Assembly (NCBI RefSeq): GCF_020089865.1
Contig: NZ_JAIRBM010000005.1
Span: 64,126 to 128,125 of the forward strand
Direction: 5' to 3'
From: Microvirga puerhi
GTDB taxonomy: Bacteria; Pseudomonadota; Alphaproteobacteria; Rhizobiales; Beijerinckiaceae
Length of the DNA stretch: 64,000 nt
Below, in pieces: positions 23,978-33,449 of this stretch. Each line of letters opens with the position of its first letter. The first letter of the stretch is position 1. The notes below the pieces were generated by a model, which saw only the letters and a list, made by a program, of their open reading frames with translations, was not told the DNA's origin and did no database searches. A program made the position numbers and the translations under genes.

Positions 23978-26623
23978 TTAGCGGATGTGATACCGCAGCA
24001 TGTTTCTAAGACGCTGCGGCATCCATTTCACTGCAAGCCTTACAAATCGATGGCTCGGCCCTGCCGCCCGTAGTTCTCGTACCTTCTGTGAGACGCGACC
24101 GGAGATATACTCCCTGAATTTCTTCGGAAGCAGCGTCCATAACCAAAGACCTGTGAGCAGGATGATGCTCTTCAGACTCGGCTTCATATTGACAAAGTTC
24201 GGATCGAGGTACTGATCGCTCAGACGAGTCAAGTTGGTGACGAGATGACGATAGTCATCGGGCGTCAGGCGCTGTTTCAGAACAGTGTTTGTCATGAATA
24301 GGCAGCTCAGATCTGCTCCGCCCCGATCTTCGGCTTGTCCAGAGTTCGCAAAGATTCCAAGTGATGGGGTCAGCAGCAGGGCGCCTTTCGTCCGACCATC
24401 GAAGCGGCGATCCAGATATGCATCAACACCCGCGACGAAGGCGGCGTAACTGTATCGGCCGCTTCTTATGATTTCATCATAGGCCCGATCTGTCAGGTCA
24501 CGCAGGTAATCGACATCCTCGAGCTTCCTCACGACTTCGGAAAAATTCGAATAATCTTTCTTCAGCGGAATGTAGTGGCGGTCTGCCTCAACAACTCCAG
24601 AGTATTCTCCCTCGAAGAGCACGAGCGCCGTGCGAAGTCTGATCGCTTCAAAGATCTTCGGTGAAATCTGGTTCATGCGGATCTTGCCATCGCGCTCGCT
24701 CAGATAACGCGCGCTGAAGTCCGCATAGGGAAGGTCGGCAAATTCGGTAGATAATTTCGCTAGGGAACCGTCGAAGTCGAAGACGTTCGATCCGCTCTCC
24801 GTGCCTAATGTCGCCCTGCATGATCCCAGAAAGCGATACCAGTCATTGCCATAGATCCGACGCGTGTCGTCGACCTCAATATCGACGTTGAGGCCCATTT
24901 TTCGGGCGAGTTGCCGAATCTCTATCCCGATATTCAGCTTCTCCTGACCGAGGTCGCCATAATGGTGCGGTAAACGACGGCCGCGATAACCGATGAGGAG
25001 ATCTCGCTCTTCGATGGGCTTCGCATAGCTGTCGATCGTCCGGTCCTCAGGTACATAGCCGGTCAACGTCGGAAGAAACTCGACGTTCGGAAAGCGGGAC
25101 CTCGGATAAATGGCATCGACGAACTGGTCGGGCACCGTCGTGAAGACAGCATCGATGCCGAGCCGTTCGATCCACTGCCGGGCCGTCTCCGTTGCATCAT
25201 ATTCATCTTGAATGAAAAGGAGCTTCGGGCCGTTATAGGCGGAGACGCTTGCAGCGACGGCTTTGGAAAGATGATCGGGAATGGATAGGCGGATCGAATA
25301 GTGGATGGCGACCGCATCGAAGAGCGAGAGATCAATTCCGTCGGGGGCGTCATCGAGACCCTGGATGAATCCCGTGGCCGGCATAAAAAGAATATGGTGA
25401 CGTGAATAGGTTCGAAACGCGACCAAATGTTCTTCGATCGTTCGCACATGAAGAGAGCGGTCATCGTAGAGGACAAGCAGGTTTCCCTGAGGAAGGGATT
25501 GCCCGTTTCGGCGCAGCTCGAGGCGTGCGAGCAACTCCGACTTCAACTGAGCAAATCGCTCATCGTAAGACTGCTGCGATGCTGCGATGAGGCGCTCTTC
25601 AATTCTCGCCGGGTCAGTTCTCGTCGTTGCCTGCAATACCATGGCATCGGCAAACTCCCGGGCATTCCGGGCGAAGCTGAACAGATGAGGCTCCTCTCCG
25701 AGCGCATCAATGGGAATTGTTACGACGGGCAAGCCGCAAGCGACATATTCATAGGCCTTCAAGGGAAGCGAGCGACGCATGAGGGCGTCCTGTCGGAACG
25801 GGATAAGGCCGACGGATGACTGGCGCGCGAGATCCGCGATTGCCGCCGGGGCCAGGCTGCCGAAATGGCGCACATTGGGCCTCGCGAGAAGCTTGTTCCA
25901 GCCGGGCGGTGCATCGACGGTCTTGCCGCAAAACCAGAAGTGCCAGTCTGGTAAACTATCGACGAGCTCCAACAGGAGATCGTAATCCAGTCGGCTGTTG
26001 AGGGCTCCTTGGAAGAGCGCTACGGGCCGGGCGTCCGCGGGGGGAGTATAGTCGCTGGCACGGCTGTCCCGCCAAAAGGGAAAGTCACACCCGTTTCGTA
26101 GAACGATCGATGCTCCCCGATAGCCTCCATGGGCCTCGTAGCTGTGCGCAACGCCCTCACTGACGCTGACGAGCAGGTCGATCTCATGAAGGAGGCGTTT
26201 CAGAGGTGCCTGGACGTTCAGTGTCGAGACGCTCAAGCCGTCGGATGGGGAGAGGTAATCCTCCGTCGCGTGATAGACACGCATGCGCGCTGAAGAGCGC
26301 AGGACGAAGTGTTCAAAGAATACATTATATATCCAGAGGAGGGGGCGCTTTATCCCCATTCCTGAAAGAGCATCATTAAGTATTTTTGTCTGACGATGGC
26401 CGTAATTGGCCGATACATGAAGTATCGTAATCGAATGATCTTGGTCGTGCTCGATTCGAATATCTTCCGAGTAGAGATCAGGCTGGACGAATACGACCTG
26501 CACTTCCTTAGAAAATCTTGTGGCGAAATGATAGCGATTGCTGCGAGGCTCGTCGTGCCAATTTGACCACGTCAACATGACAACTGCGTCGAATTGGCTC
26601 TGTAGCGTTATGGGATCTATCAT
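23978..26623 (-). CDS. Large bimodular glycosyltransferase (GT-B domain, then CgeB-like module)
   Basis: An 881-residue protein with no signal peptide. Residues 1 to about 365 look like a GT-B glycosyltransferase (VMLTWSNWHDEPRSNRYHFA, KAYEYVACGLPVVTIPIDAL). Residues ~375-760 form a second module with GYRGRRLPHHYGDLG, LGTESGSNVFDFDG, NQISPKIFEAIRLRTALVLF and YIPLKKDYSNFSEV, which resembles CgeB/spore-maturation-type glycosyltransferases. The basic C-terminus may contact the membrane or a partner. The same module opens the protein at 29786-32668, where a GT4 domain follows it, so domain order is reversed. It faces the epimerase genes and lies in the same locus. Confidence 0.82.
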   Translation of the reverse strand: MIDPITLQSQFDAVVMLTWSNWHDEPRSNRYHFATRFSKEVQVVFVQPDLYSEDIRIEHDQDHSITILHVSANYGHRQTKILNDALSGMGIKRPLLWIYNVFFEHFVLRSSARMRVYHATEDYLSPSDGLSVSTLNVQAPLKRLLHEIDLLVSVSEGVAHSYEAHGGYRGASIVLRNGCDFPFWRDSRASDYTPPADARPVALFQGALNSRLDYDLLLELVDSLPDWHFWFCGKTVDAPPGWNKLLARPNVRHFGSLAPAAIADLARQSSVGLIPFRQDALMRRSLPLKAYEYVACGLPVVTIPIDALGEEPHLFSFARNAREFADAMVLQATTRTDPARIEERLIAASQQSYDERFAQLKSELLARLELRRNGQSLPQGNLLVLYDDRSLHVRTIEEHLVAFRTYSRHHILFMPATGFIQGLDDAPDGIDLSLFDAVAIHYSIRLSIPDHLSKAVAASVSAYNGPKLLFIQDEYDATETARQWIERLGIDAVFTTVPDQFVDAIYPRSRFPNVEFLPTLTGYVPEDRTIDSYAKPIEERDLLIGYRGRRLPHHYGDLGQEKLNIGIEIRQLARKMGLNVDIEVDDTRRIYGNDWYRFLGSCRATLGTESGSNVFDFDGSLAKLSTEFADLPYADFSARYLSERDGKIRMNQISPKIFEAIRLRTALVLFEGEYSGVVEADRHYIPLKKDYSNFSEVVRKLEDVDYLRDLTDRAYDEIIRSGRYSYAAFVAGVDAYLDRRFDGRTKGALLLTPSLGIFANSGQAEDRGGADLSCLFMTNTVLKQRLTPDDYRHLVTNLTRLSDQYLDPNFVNMKPSLKSIILLTGLWLWTLLPKKFREYISGRVSQKVRELRAAGPSHRFVRLAVKWMPQRLRNMLRYHIR

Positions 26624-27349
26624 GTTGAAGAATTTCTACGGTCAAATGAAGCGTCGTCTTCGCAGAGCTCGTTATGAACAGTCTAGTCGATCGGGACGGG
26701 TGCCGGGTTGGGGGGCGCTTTTTTGATCAATGCCTGGATTCTCATCGAGGATGAATGTGAGATAACGTCCCGTTGTTGAGCTTTCCTCGTTCTGTTCTTG
26801 CAGTGATCTGGAGCGGGAGGCAAGCGCTGATCGGTGAGGTGTTGAGGGAGCGTGGCCGCCTCGAGCGCTTTGCAGGAGGCCTGAGTGGGAATGGTCGCTC
26901 CTCCTGGGCTGGAGCTTGGCAATGACGCTTTTGTAGTCTCGGCAGGGGTAGATTGGCGGCTGAGATTGGCAACGAAAGCTCTGATTGGCATCGATTGACA
27001 GGCCGGGACGCACTTTGTAGAACCCGACCTTCCGAGGCTTGGGCCAATTATTGGATGCCGGAAACTGCGTCCTTGAATGGTTCTGAGCCACGCCCTCGTC
27101 TTTAGGACAACCTCGGCCGCCGTGACCGGGTCTTGTGGTCCTGACCTTGTCGCGTTGAAAAGTGAACAATTCTTGAGTATGTCACACCGCGCGGCGGACC
27201 CGTCCCACTTTAATGAGCCTCAATAGCCTAAGACTCTGCGCTTCCTGGCGCGGCAGGGAAGTGGCGGATCATGGGGCTGCATTTGAAAGGCACGGCCCCC
27301 GCGCTGCCTTGAGCTCCAGTGCTTCAAGGTGTTCGATTCGAAGGAAGAT
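26624..27349. other. ~0.7 kb gap without a supported gene
   Basis: Several overlapping frames cross this interval on both strands (the longest is 26672-27169, minus). None has a ribosome site, a recognisable domain or consistent codon bias. The Arg/Ser/Pro/Gln-rich translations look random. It may contain decayed gene or insertion-sequence remnants, and the promoters of the divergent glycosyltransferase and exporter genes. Confidence 0.5.
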
Positions 27350-28147
27350 ATGATGGTTTCCTATAGCAAGAACTCAGCCACCAATGACTTGGTGGTTGGC
27401 TTGTTGGACTGGCCCTTGTGGTCGCGCCTCGGATGGTACGATGTCGTCGCCCGTTATCGCCGGTCTTGGGTCGGTCCGCTTTGGATGATCGCGACCACCA
27501 TCATCTTCGTTGTCTCGCTTGGAATAGTATATAGTGTCCTTTTCAAGATTGCCATCAAGGACTACATGCCCTTTGTCGCGCTTGGGACGGTGATCTGGAC
27601 CTACATTTCAGCGGTTACGTCCGAGAGCTTGCAGACTTTCGTCGAGGCGGAAGTCTATATGAAGCAGGTAAACCGATCGCCGATCGTCTATTGTTGCCGG
27701 GTTGTCTGGCGAAATACGATCATTTTCGGAAACCAATTGATCGTTGCTTTGCTTGTTGCGGTAGTATTCGGGAAGTTCTCGATTTATTATTTTCCCTTGG
27801 CCGTCCTGGGGCTCGTTATTTTGATTGTGCAGGGCGTATGGATCAATATTTTGCTGGGAGTGTTGGGCACGCGGTTCCGCGATCTCGGGCCATTGGTGCA
27901 GAACCTGATTCAGATATGCTTCTTTGTGACGCCAATCTTGTGGCAGCCGGATTCCCTAGGCTCCAATCGCTGGATCGCAGAGATCAATCCCGCCTATCAC
28001 CTTATCCAGATTCTGCGCGCACCGATCTTGGGACAGACTCCTGAAGCTGTCTCTTATATCGCGGTCATCGGACTTACCGTCGTCGGTTTTGGCGTTGCAT
28101 TCTATTTCTATCAGAAGTTCAGGCACCGAATTGTCTATTGGCTCTGA
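27350..28147 (+). CDS. ABC-2 type polysaccharide exporter, membrane subunit
   Basis: A 265-residue permease with six membrane segments. The conserved DVVARYRRSWVGPLWMIATT near the N-terminus and ILLGVLGTRFRDLGPLVQNL in the second half are the Wzm/KpsM/TagG pattern. These subunits pair with a short ATPase to move undecaprenyl- or lipid-linked polysaccharide across the inner membrane. ATG 27350 or 27353 are both possible; GAAGGAAGAT provides the ribosome site. The ATPase gene follows 11 bp after the stop. An extra-cytoplasmic O-antigen, capsule or teichoic-acid-like glycan is the likely cargo. Confidence 0.92.
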   Translation: MMVSYSKNSATNDLVVGLLDWPLWSRLGWYDVVARYRRSWVGPLWMIATTIIFVVSLGIVYSVLFKIAIKDYMPFVALGTVIWTYISAVTSESLQTFVEAEVYMKQVNRSPIVYCCRVVWRNTIIFGNQLIVALLVAVVFGKFSIYYFPLAVLGLVILIVQGVWINILLGVLGTRFRDLGPLVQNLIQICFFVTPILWQPDSLGSNRWIAEINPAYHLIQILRAPILGQTPEAVSYIAVIGLTVVGFGVAFYFYQKFRHRIVYWL

Positions 28148-28158
28148 GGGGAAGTGAA

Positions 28159-28917
28159 ATGGCAAGTGTTGTGCTTGAAAACGTCTATGTTGATTTCCCG
28201 TTGCTCCAGCAGGATCAGCGCTCCCTCAAACGCCTTCTTTCCGCCCCGCGTGCGACCTCGCGCTTCAAGATGGATGACAGTTCCCGGGTCATCGTGCGTG
28301 GCCTGCGGGAGGTCAACCTTTCATTGCAGGACGGTGATCGGGTCGGTGTGATCGGTCTCAACGGTGCGGGGAAGTCCACGCTCCTGAGAGTCATGGCCGG
28401 AATCTATCCGCCTACGACCGGAAGCGTGGCGATCAAAGGAAAGGTCGGCGCGCTTCTCACCGTCGGACTTGGCTTGCGAGATGATGTCTCCGGCTTCAAG
28501 AATATCGAATTCTGCCTGATGCTTTTCGGCATTCCTCCTGAGGAAATTCCCGAACGGCGAGCCGAGATCGTCGATTTCACTAATCTTGGAGATTTCATCC
28601 ACCTGCACGTGGGTGCTTATTCCGCAGGAATGCGGACGCGGCTGGCATTTGCAATCGCCACTTCCATCGATCCAGAAATCCTGGTTCTTGATGAGGTGTT
28701 TGGCGCAGGCGACAGCACGTTCTTGAAGAAAGCTCAGGAACGCATGCACGACCTTATCCACAAGGCTCGCATCTTCGTGTTCGCGTCGCACGCTCCCGGA
28801 CTGCTTGAGCAGTTCTGCGACAAGGCTCTCTTTCTCGATGGTGGCGCGATCCAAGCGTTCGGCCCGCTCGGCGAGGTGATGGAACTGTACGAGCAGACGG
28901 TGGCCGCGCGGTCTTAA
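28159..28917 (+). CDS. ABC-2 type polysaccharide exporter, ATPase subunit
   Basis: A 252-residue ATPase. Walker A is GLNGAGKST, the signature is the unusual AYSAGMRTRLAFA typical of Wzt/KpsT/TagH proteins (not LSGGQ), and Walker B is EILVLDEVFGAGD. The long N-terminal segment before Walker A (residues 1-65) is also family-typical. It lacks the C-terminal carbohydrate-binding extension of O9a-type Wzt, so chain-terminus recognition by this subunit is not expected. GAGGGGAAGTGAA precedes the ATG. Operon with the permease. A GC-rich hairpin without a T-run follows at 28941. Confidence 0.93.
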   Translation: MASVVLENVYVDFPLLQQDQRSLKRLLSAPRATSRFKMDDSSRVIVRGLREVNLSLQDGDRVGVIGLNGAGKSTLLRVMAGIYPPTTGSVAIKGKVGALLTVGLGLRDDVSGFKNIEFCLMLFGIPPEEIPERRAEIVDFTNLGDFIHLHVGAYSAGMRTRLAFAIATSIDPEILVLDEVFGAGDSTFLKKAQERMHDLIHKARIFVFASHAPGLLEQFCDKALFLDGGAIQAFGPLGEVMELYEQTVAARS

Positions 28918-28940
28918 CGACCCGCGCATAAGCAGAATGG

Positions 28941-28966
28941 GGATGCTGTCGGATCCGCAGCATTCC
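28941..28966 (+). terminator. Possible hairpin after the exporter operon
   Basis: A near-palindrome around ggatcc (atgctg/cagcat outer arms) lies 24 bp after the ATPase stop. There is no T-run, so termination activity is doubtful. Confidence 0.35.
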
Positions 28967-29211
28967 TAGCAGTGCAGCTGGGTGCGGCTGCTTGCGAAGA
29001 TGTGCGTGCGACCATCCTTACGATGCGCCCGGTATCCAATCTGCCGCATCGAGAAGAGGGATGGCCGCAGGATATTGCTGCGAAAAGTACTATATGTTAT
29101 ATAGTTCAAGCTGAGTCGGCTTAACATCTGCGAACGTGTAAACGGCAAAAATCCGGGAACCGTTAGCGCATCGCCGGCGATAATCCGTAGGCACGCTTTC
29201 GGAGATGTCTC

Positions 29212-29550
29212 ATGGTTCGTCTGAGGCTTAATCTGTCCGGACTTCCTCTTACGCGCTCGCCGTTGCGATCTCTCGTATCGATTGCAAGCTTGGCACTGTT
29301 CCTCTCCAGTTCACTGGCCCTTGCGCAACCCTACTATCCTCCGCAAGGGGGCATGCCGTATCCGGAGCGAGGGCCGTCTTATCGGCGCGACCGGGGTCCC
29401 AGGCAGCTGGTTTGCGTGGTCGAGAGAGAGTTTCGGCGAAATCGAGCTGCATGCGCGGTCGGGGGCTATGGAAAGCAGCCGGGCGACTACTGCGAGTGCC
29501 GGCTCTATAACTATGGGCCCACCGTTCCAGGAACCATCGTCGCTCAGTAG
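29212..29550 (+). CDS. Small exported hypothetical protein
   Basis: A 112-residue protein with a long signal peptide (basic start, hydrophobic SLVSIASLALFLSSSLALAQ, cleavage likely after ALA). A Pro/Tyr-rich spacer follows, then a Cys-containing block (LVCVVEREFRRNRAACAVGG, YCECRL). Four cysteines suggest disulfides in the periplasm. I do not recognise a named family. It stands alone between the exporter genes and a large minus-strand glycosyltransferase. The 29551-29785 gap beyond it holds no supported gene. Confidence 0.7.
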   Translation: MVRLRLNLSGLPLTRSPLRSLVSIASLALFLSSSLALAQPYYPPQGGMPYPERGPSYRRDRGPRQLVCVVEREFRRNRAACAVGGYGKQPGDYCECRLYNYGPTVPGTIVAQ

Positions 29551-29785
29551 CACGCATCGTTCCGAAGCGACGTGGCATAATCGAGCTTCACGACGCTATA
29601 GGGCTTGAGCCGCTCATAGAACCTCTTCAGTTTGGTGGCGCTACGGTGATCGCGCCAGTAACTTTACGACTGCCTGAACATGCTGGAGGCGTGGCAGGAC
29701 GAGCCCGTCTGGCGTAAGACGCGGCTCGATCCCGGACCGACCGACGGCGTCTCTTGCATCCTTTGCAAAGAACGCCATGAGGACA

Positions 29786-32668
29786 TCAGTTTTCCTGACG
29801 CCTTCTGCGATAGCGCAGCCCAGCTTCGACGACGACTTTCAGCGGCCAGGCCGCCGGATAGCTGATCCAACGCTTCACCGCGATCTTCGTCGCCAAGACG
29901 ACCCTATATTTGATCAGGGTGAAAAGACTCACGTCCCGCACAAGTGAATTCAACATCCGAATGTGCTCGGGATAGTCCGTATGCAACCTCTGAATTTCGG
30001 CGGTGTATCGCCTGAGATCGGCTTCAAGGGTGGCAATGCGCGCCTCCTGTGTGGATGGCTCCGCATTCCATTTCCGCTGATCTGAGATCCAATCAAAATC
30101 CAATGCGCGCTGTCTCACTGCCTCTTCTGGCACCAGAGCTTTGACGGCAGCATAAACGTCTCGGCTTTGAACTTGCCAGTTGAAGCATTCCGTAAAGAAG
30201 ACCTGCGCCTTGCGTGAAAGCTCTGCAATTCGCGGTCTGTCGGTAACATAGGCATTGATCGTACGAATGAAGTTGTCCCGCTCTCTGAAGTTGACCGCGG
30301 TTCCCACGCCATTGTTGACGACGACCGACCGTACAAAGTCTATCTCATTGCAGATGATCGGCAGCCCCGCCGCCAGATACTGTGACAGCTTGTTGGGCGA
30401 CGAGTAGCGGTAGTTCAGATTGAACGGCTCGTAAGGGATCAGCCCGACATCGGCCTCCCGTGCAGCCATGACGAGCTCGGCTTCAGGAACCGCATCCGGG
30501 AAGAAAACCGTCCGGTTGAGCGTGCCCTTGTTTCGGGCAATCTCTATCGCTGCGGCTTTGATGTCGCTATCGGGTCCCCGCAGCCACAGCGTTGCGCGTG
30601 GATCAACTTCGCTCCACATTTCTACGAGGTTCTCGACGCCCCGGTGAGGAGAGAAGTTGCCTTGAAACAGGAAGACCACTTCTTCCTTGCCGGCTCGTTC
30701 CCGCAAGACCCTCTCCAGATCGATCGAGGATTCGATACCAAGAGAGGCGCAGTTCGGAATATGGGTGAACGAGCGTCCGTACTCACCTGACATTTCGGTC
30801 GCGAGCTGGGGCGACACTGTCAATCGATAGGTCGTCTCGGAAAGAAGCTCGCTCTCCAGCTTGGTCCAGAAATCAATCTCCCAGTGACGGAAGCTCGGAT
30901 TGGAGTGAGGCCAGTATTCGTGAGCATCATAAACGACAGGTACGCCGAGCTCTTTTGCCAAGACCGCAGCAGCAGGAAGCGTGTCGAGATCCACCGTCGC
31001 GATCAAGTCGAATGAGTCAACCAGTCGCGCGGCCCGTATAAGGGCGGCGTTTCTTGTCACAAAATATCGGCAATACCATCGGAACCGGTAGAGATCATCC
31101 TCGTCGGCATCATGTGCGCCGATTGTTCGAGCAAGCAGGGCGGCCGGTAGCTGTTCCAGCAGATAGAGATATTGCAGAGCCTGGATTCCGACAGAATTCT
31201 CTTGCTCAAGACCGCCCGATGTCACGATCGTATCCCAGATCGAGGGCTCCCGCTCGATCCGGACTCTTACTCGATGATCCGAAAGCCGCTCGAGTGTTGG
31301 AGCGGTATTCTCGACATCGTGTTTGTAGATGCCGATCTCGCAGACATCAAAATCGTGCGACAGCCCTTCCGAGAACCAGTCGATGCGAGGGTCGAGGCTC
31401 GGTTCGTGTGCCATGAGGAGCAGCGCCTTCGGCCTTGCCTTCTGCCCCGTCGCGCTGGCGGTCTTGCCATGACCCATATTCTTGATCCGCATACGCTGCT
31501 CGACCGCTGCGTCGAACTGCTCGACGAAACGCTCGTAGTGGTAAGCTGGATTGAGGACGACCTCTTCATAAGTCCGCTCGGCGAACTCCTTCAAGCGTCG
31601 CTCGTCACGGGCGAAGTCGACGGCCTCCGCAAAGTTCGACATGTCGCGCTTGAGCGGCAGAAAGTGGCGATAGGGGATGAAAATCCCCGAGTAGTGACCT
31701 TCATAGAGGATCTGTGCGGCTTGGCAGACGGCAGCCTCGAAGTGCCGTGGCGAGATCTGAGCGTAGTTGACGTTGCCTTCGAACGCGTGAAGGTACTCTT
31801 CATGGGCCTTGATGTAATAGGCCTTGGATCCCGGATCCATGTCCTGGTTGCGCTCTTCGTAGGATCTGCACCAAGACGCAACCTCGCCCGTAAAATCGAA
31901 AAGATTCGAGCCCGACTCCACGCCGAGAACGACTTTCGATGATCTGAGGAATTCGAACCAAGCCGTACCGTTGATCCGATCTTCCCACCGACTGGAAATA
32001 TCGAGCTTCAATTGCGAAGAATTGTTCGACGTTGCGAGGAAGTCATTGCCGATCGCACGCTTTTCGTATCCGAGACGTCCGAACTCGAGGGGCTGGATCG
32101 AGCCTCGATAACTTACATCAATCGCGCGCCCTTCCACCGGAATACGCTTCACATTCCGCAGTGCCGGCGAGATATATCCGGTATAGGCCTGTAGAAAGTC
32201 GACATCGCCCACCAGCTCGCGCGGATAGGCCTTTTCCCATTCCTCCGGCGGAAGACAGGTGACGACGAGATCGATCTTCTTCAGCGCAATATACTCGGCA
32301 AAGCGCCTTGTCTGCACCTGCTCGTCCTGCTTCATGAGGATCTTCACGCCGTCGAACTCTTCGAAGGGCGTCGTGAGTTCCTGGTCAAGAGCAAAGAGGT
32401 TGCCGGGAAAATACGATACGGTGGAGTGGATGATTATGCCGGCGTATTGATTCAAATCTAGAGACGGAAGCAGGTGAAGGGGCTTTCCGCCTCTCCCTGG
32501 CCATAGATTGACGATCTCGATCTGATAGCGGCTGAAGGCTTGCCAGCTCGCGATGTTTTCATAGATCGTCGGGATGCCGCTGGGGTTGTAGAAACAAATC
32601 ATCAACAGGCGTTCGCGTCCGCGTCCGGGCCGGTAGCCGACGACAGGCTTTAGACTGGCTAGATCCAT
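29786..32668 (-). CDS. Large bimodular glycosyltransferase (CgeB-like module, then GT4 domain)
   Basis: A 960-residue protein. Residues ~15-400 form a CgeB-like module (DVSYRGSIQPLEFGRLGYEK, LGVESGSNLFDFTG, AQISPRHFEAAVCQAAQILY, FLPLKRDMSNFAEAVDF). Residues ~410-800 are a GT4 domain (LLMAHEPSLDPRIDW, VVYDAHEYWPHSNP, FLFQGNFSPHRGVENLVEMW, SSPNKLSQYLAAGLPIICNE). A coiled-coil-prone segment (EARIATLEADLRRYTAEIQR) and a basic, amphipathic tail follow. The first module is homologous by eye to the second half of the protein at 23978-26623. It probably adds two different sugars to the glycan exported by the nearby ABC-2 transporter. Confidence 0.82.
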   Translation of the reverse strand: MDLASLKPVVGYRPGRGRERLLMICFYNPSGIPTIYENIASWQAFSRYQIEIVNLWPGRGGKPLHLLPSLDLNQYAGIIIHSTVSYFPGNLFALDQELTTPFEEFDGVKILMKQDEQVQTRRFAEYIALKKIDLVVTCLPPEEWEKAYPRELVGDVDFLQAYTGYISPALRNVKRIPVEGRAIDVSYRGSIQPLEFGRLGYEKRAIGNDFLATSNNSSQLKLDISSRWEDRINGTAWFEFLRSSKVVLGVESGSNLFDFTGEVASWCRSYEERNQDMDPGSKAYYIKAHEEYLHAFEGNVNYAQISPRHFEAAVCQAAQILYEGHYSGIFIPYRHFLPLKRDMSNFAEAVDFARDERRLKEFAERTYEEVVLNPAYHYERFVEQFDAAVEQRMRIKNMGHGKTASATGQKARPKALLLMAHEPSLDPRIDWFSEGLSHDFDVCEIGIYKHDVENTAPTLERLSDHRVRVRIEREPSIWDTIVTSGGLEQENSVGIQALQYLYLLEQLPAALLARTIGAHDADEDDLYRFRWYCRYFVTRNAALIRAARLVDSFDLIATVDLDTLPAAAVLAKELGVPVVYDAHEYWPHSNPSFRHWEIDFWTKLESELLSETTYRLTVSPQLATEMSGEYGRSFTHIPNCASLGIESSIDLERVLRERAGKEEVVFLFQGNFSPHRGVENLVEMWSEVDPRATLWLRGPDSDIKAAAIEIARNKGTLNRTVFFPDAVPEAELVMAAREADVGLIPYEPFNLNYRYSSPNKLSQYLAAGLPIICNEIDFVRSVVVNNGVGTAVNFRERDNFIRTINAYVTDRPRIAELSRKAQVFFTECFNWQVQSRDVYAAVKALVPEEAVRQRALDFDWISDQRKWNAEPSTQEARIATLEADLRRYTAEIQRLHTDYPEHIRMLNSLVRDVSLFTLIKYRVVLATKIAVKRWISYPAAWPLKVVVEAGLRYRRRRQEN

Positions 32669-33449
32669 GTTGATTTTCCGTACTTACGAGGTGATCTCCT
32701 GCCGCGCTGCGGACCGCCCCGGCGTGGAGACTGTAACTTAGTCGCTGTCCCAGGGGGCATCGAATACCCGACCCTTGCGGTCTTTTCCAGCCCAATGAAC
32801 GAGGGAACTGTGCCGCAGCACTCGCCTAAAGCGAGGATTCTCCCACAAACGATGAAGGGGCCTGAAGGCGACCGGTGTGGACTAGGAGCTGGTGCAATAT
32901 TAGTGGAAGCACCCCGATCGGTGGACGAAGAATGCACTGTTGTTGGCGTAGATTTTCCTATCTCTATGTTGGATTTACTGAACTATACTATCGGCAAGTT
33001 CAATCTTGACTAAATTTTCACCAGCGTGACGAGCCTGTTTCACAGGATAGGGAGGCTCAAGCAGCCCTTCTAATTGCATCGTTATGTTGATGGTATCGAG
33101 TTTTACAAAACAATAAATTCTATAATAAAAGATTATTGCACAATTATATTAAGTATATTTTCGATGTAATTAAATTAATGTTCGAAGCGTATACCGATAT
33201 TTTGGTAGGTTGTGCTTGAATGGCATAGAAATAAGAGAATTATATTTATTTATTCTCGAGAAATGCGCTTGTGGGTGGTGTTGGGATCAACTGACAGACG
33301 CCATTAGCAAGGATTTTGATCTGCCCTCGCGAACGCCGCTGCCCTGGAGGAAGGTTCATTTTGTTATTGCCATGATATAACATATGTATATATAGTAACA
33401 TGATTCAGAGTGACATTTCATCTCATTCTTTGATCTGGCGGATAATCAA
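32669..33449. other. 0.78 kb intergenic region, strongly AT-rich from ~33060
   Basis: No supported gene. The first half has ordinary composition. From about 33060 to 33430 the DNA is far more AT-rich than anywhere else in the window, with A- and T-tracts (tataataaaa, attaaattaa, acatatgtatatata). This probably forms a bent or melted promoter region, a nucleoid-protein binding region or imported DNA upstream of the RTX gene. Confidence 0.6.

Noticed and set aside
26672..27169. A 165-codon minus-strand frame in the gap between the glycosyltransferase and the exporter
   Set aside because: Its Arg/Ser/Pro/Gln-rich translation has no domain or signal, it lacks a ribosome site, and several overlapping frames are equally long. 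The gap is better described as non-coding or decayed.
29157..29183. A GGAAC box upstream of the small exported protein gene at 29212
   Set aside because: The sequence 16-17 nt downstream reads GCGA/CGAT rather than NGTT, so it does not fit the EcfG pattern.
29544..29663. A 39-codon minus-strand stretch ending in a stop that reads like a protein C-terminus (KLKRFYERLKPYSVVKLDYA)
   Set aside because: It is closed by an in-frame stop upstream, has no start codon or ribosome site and is too short to assign. It could be a decayed gene fragment, but the evidence is inadequate.
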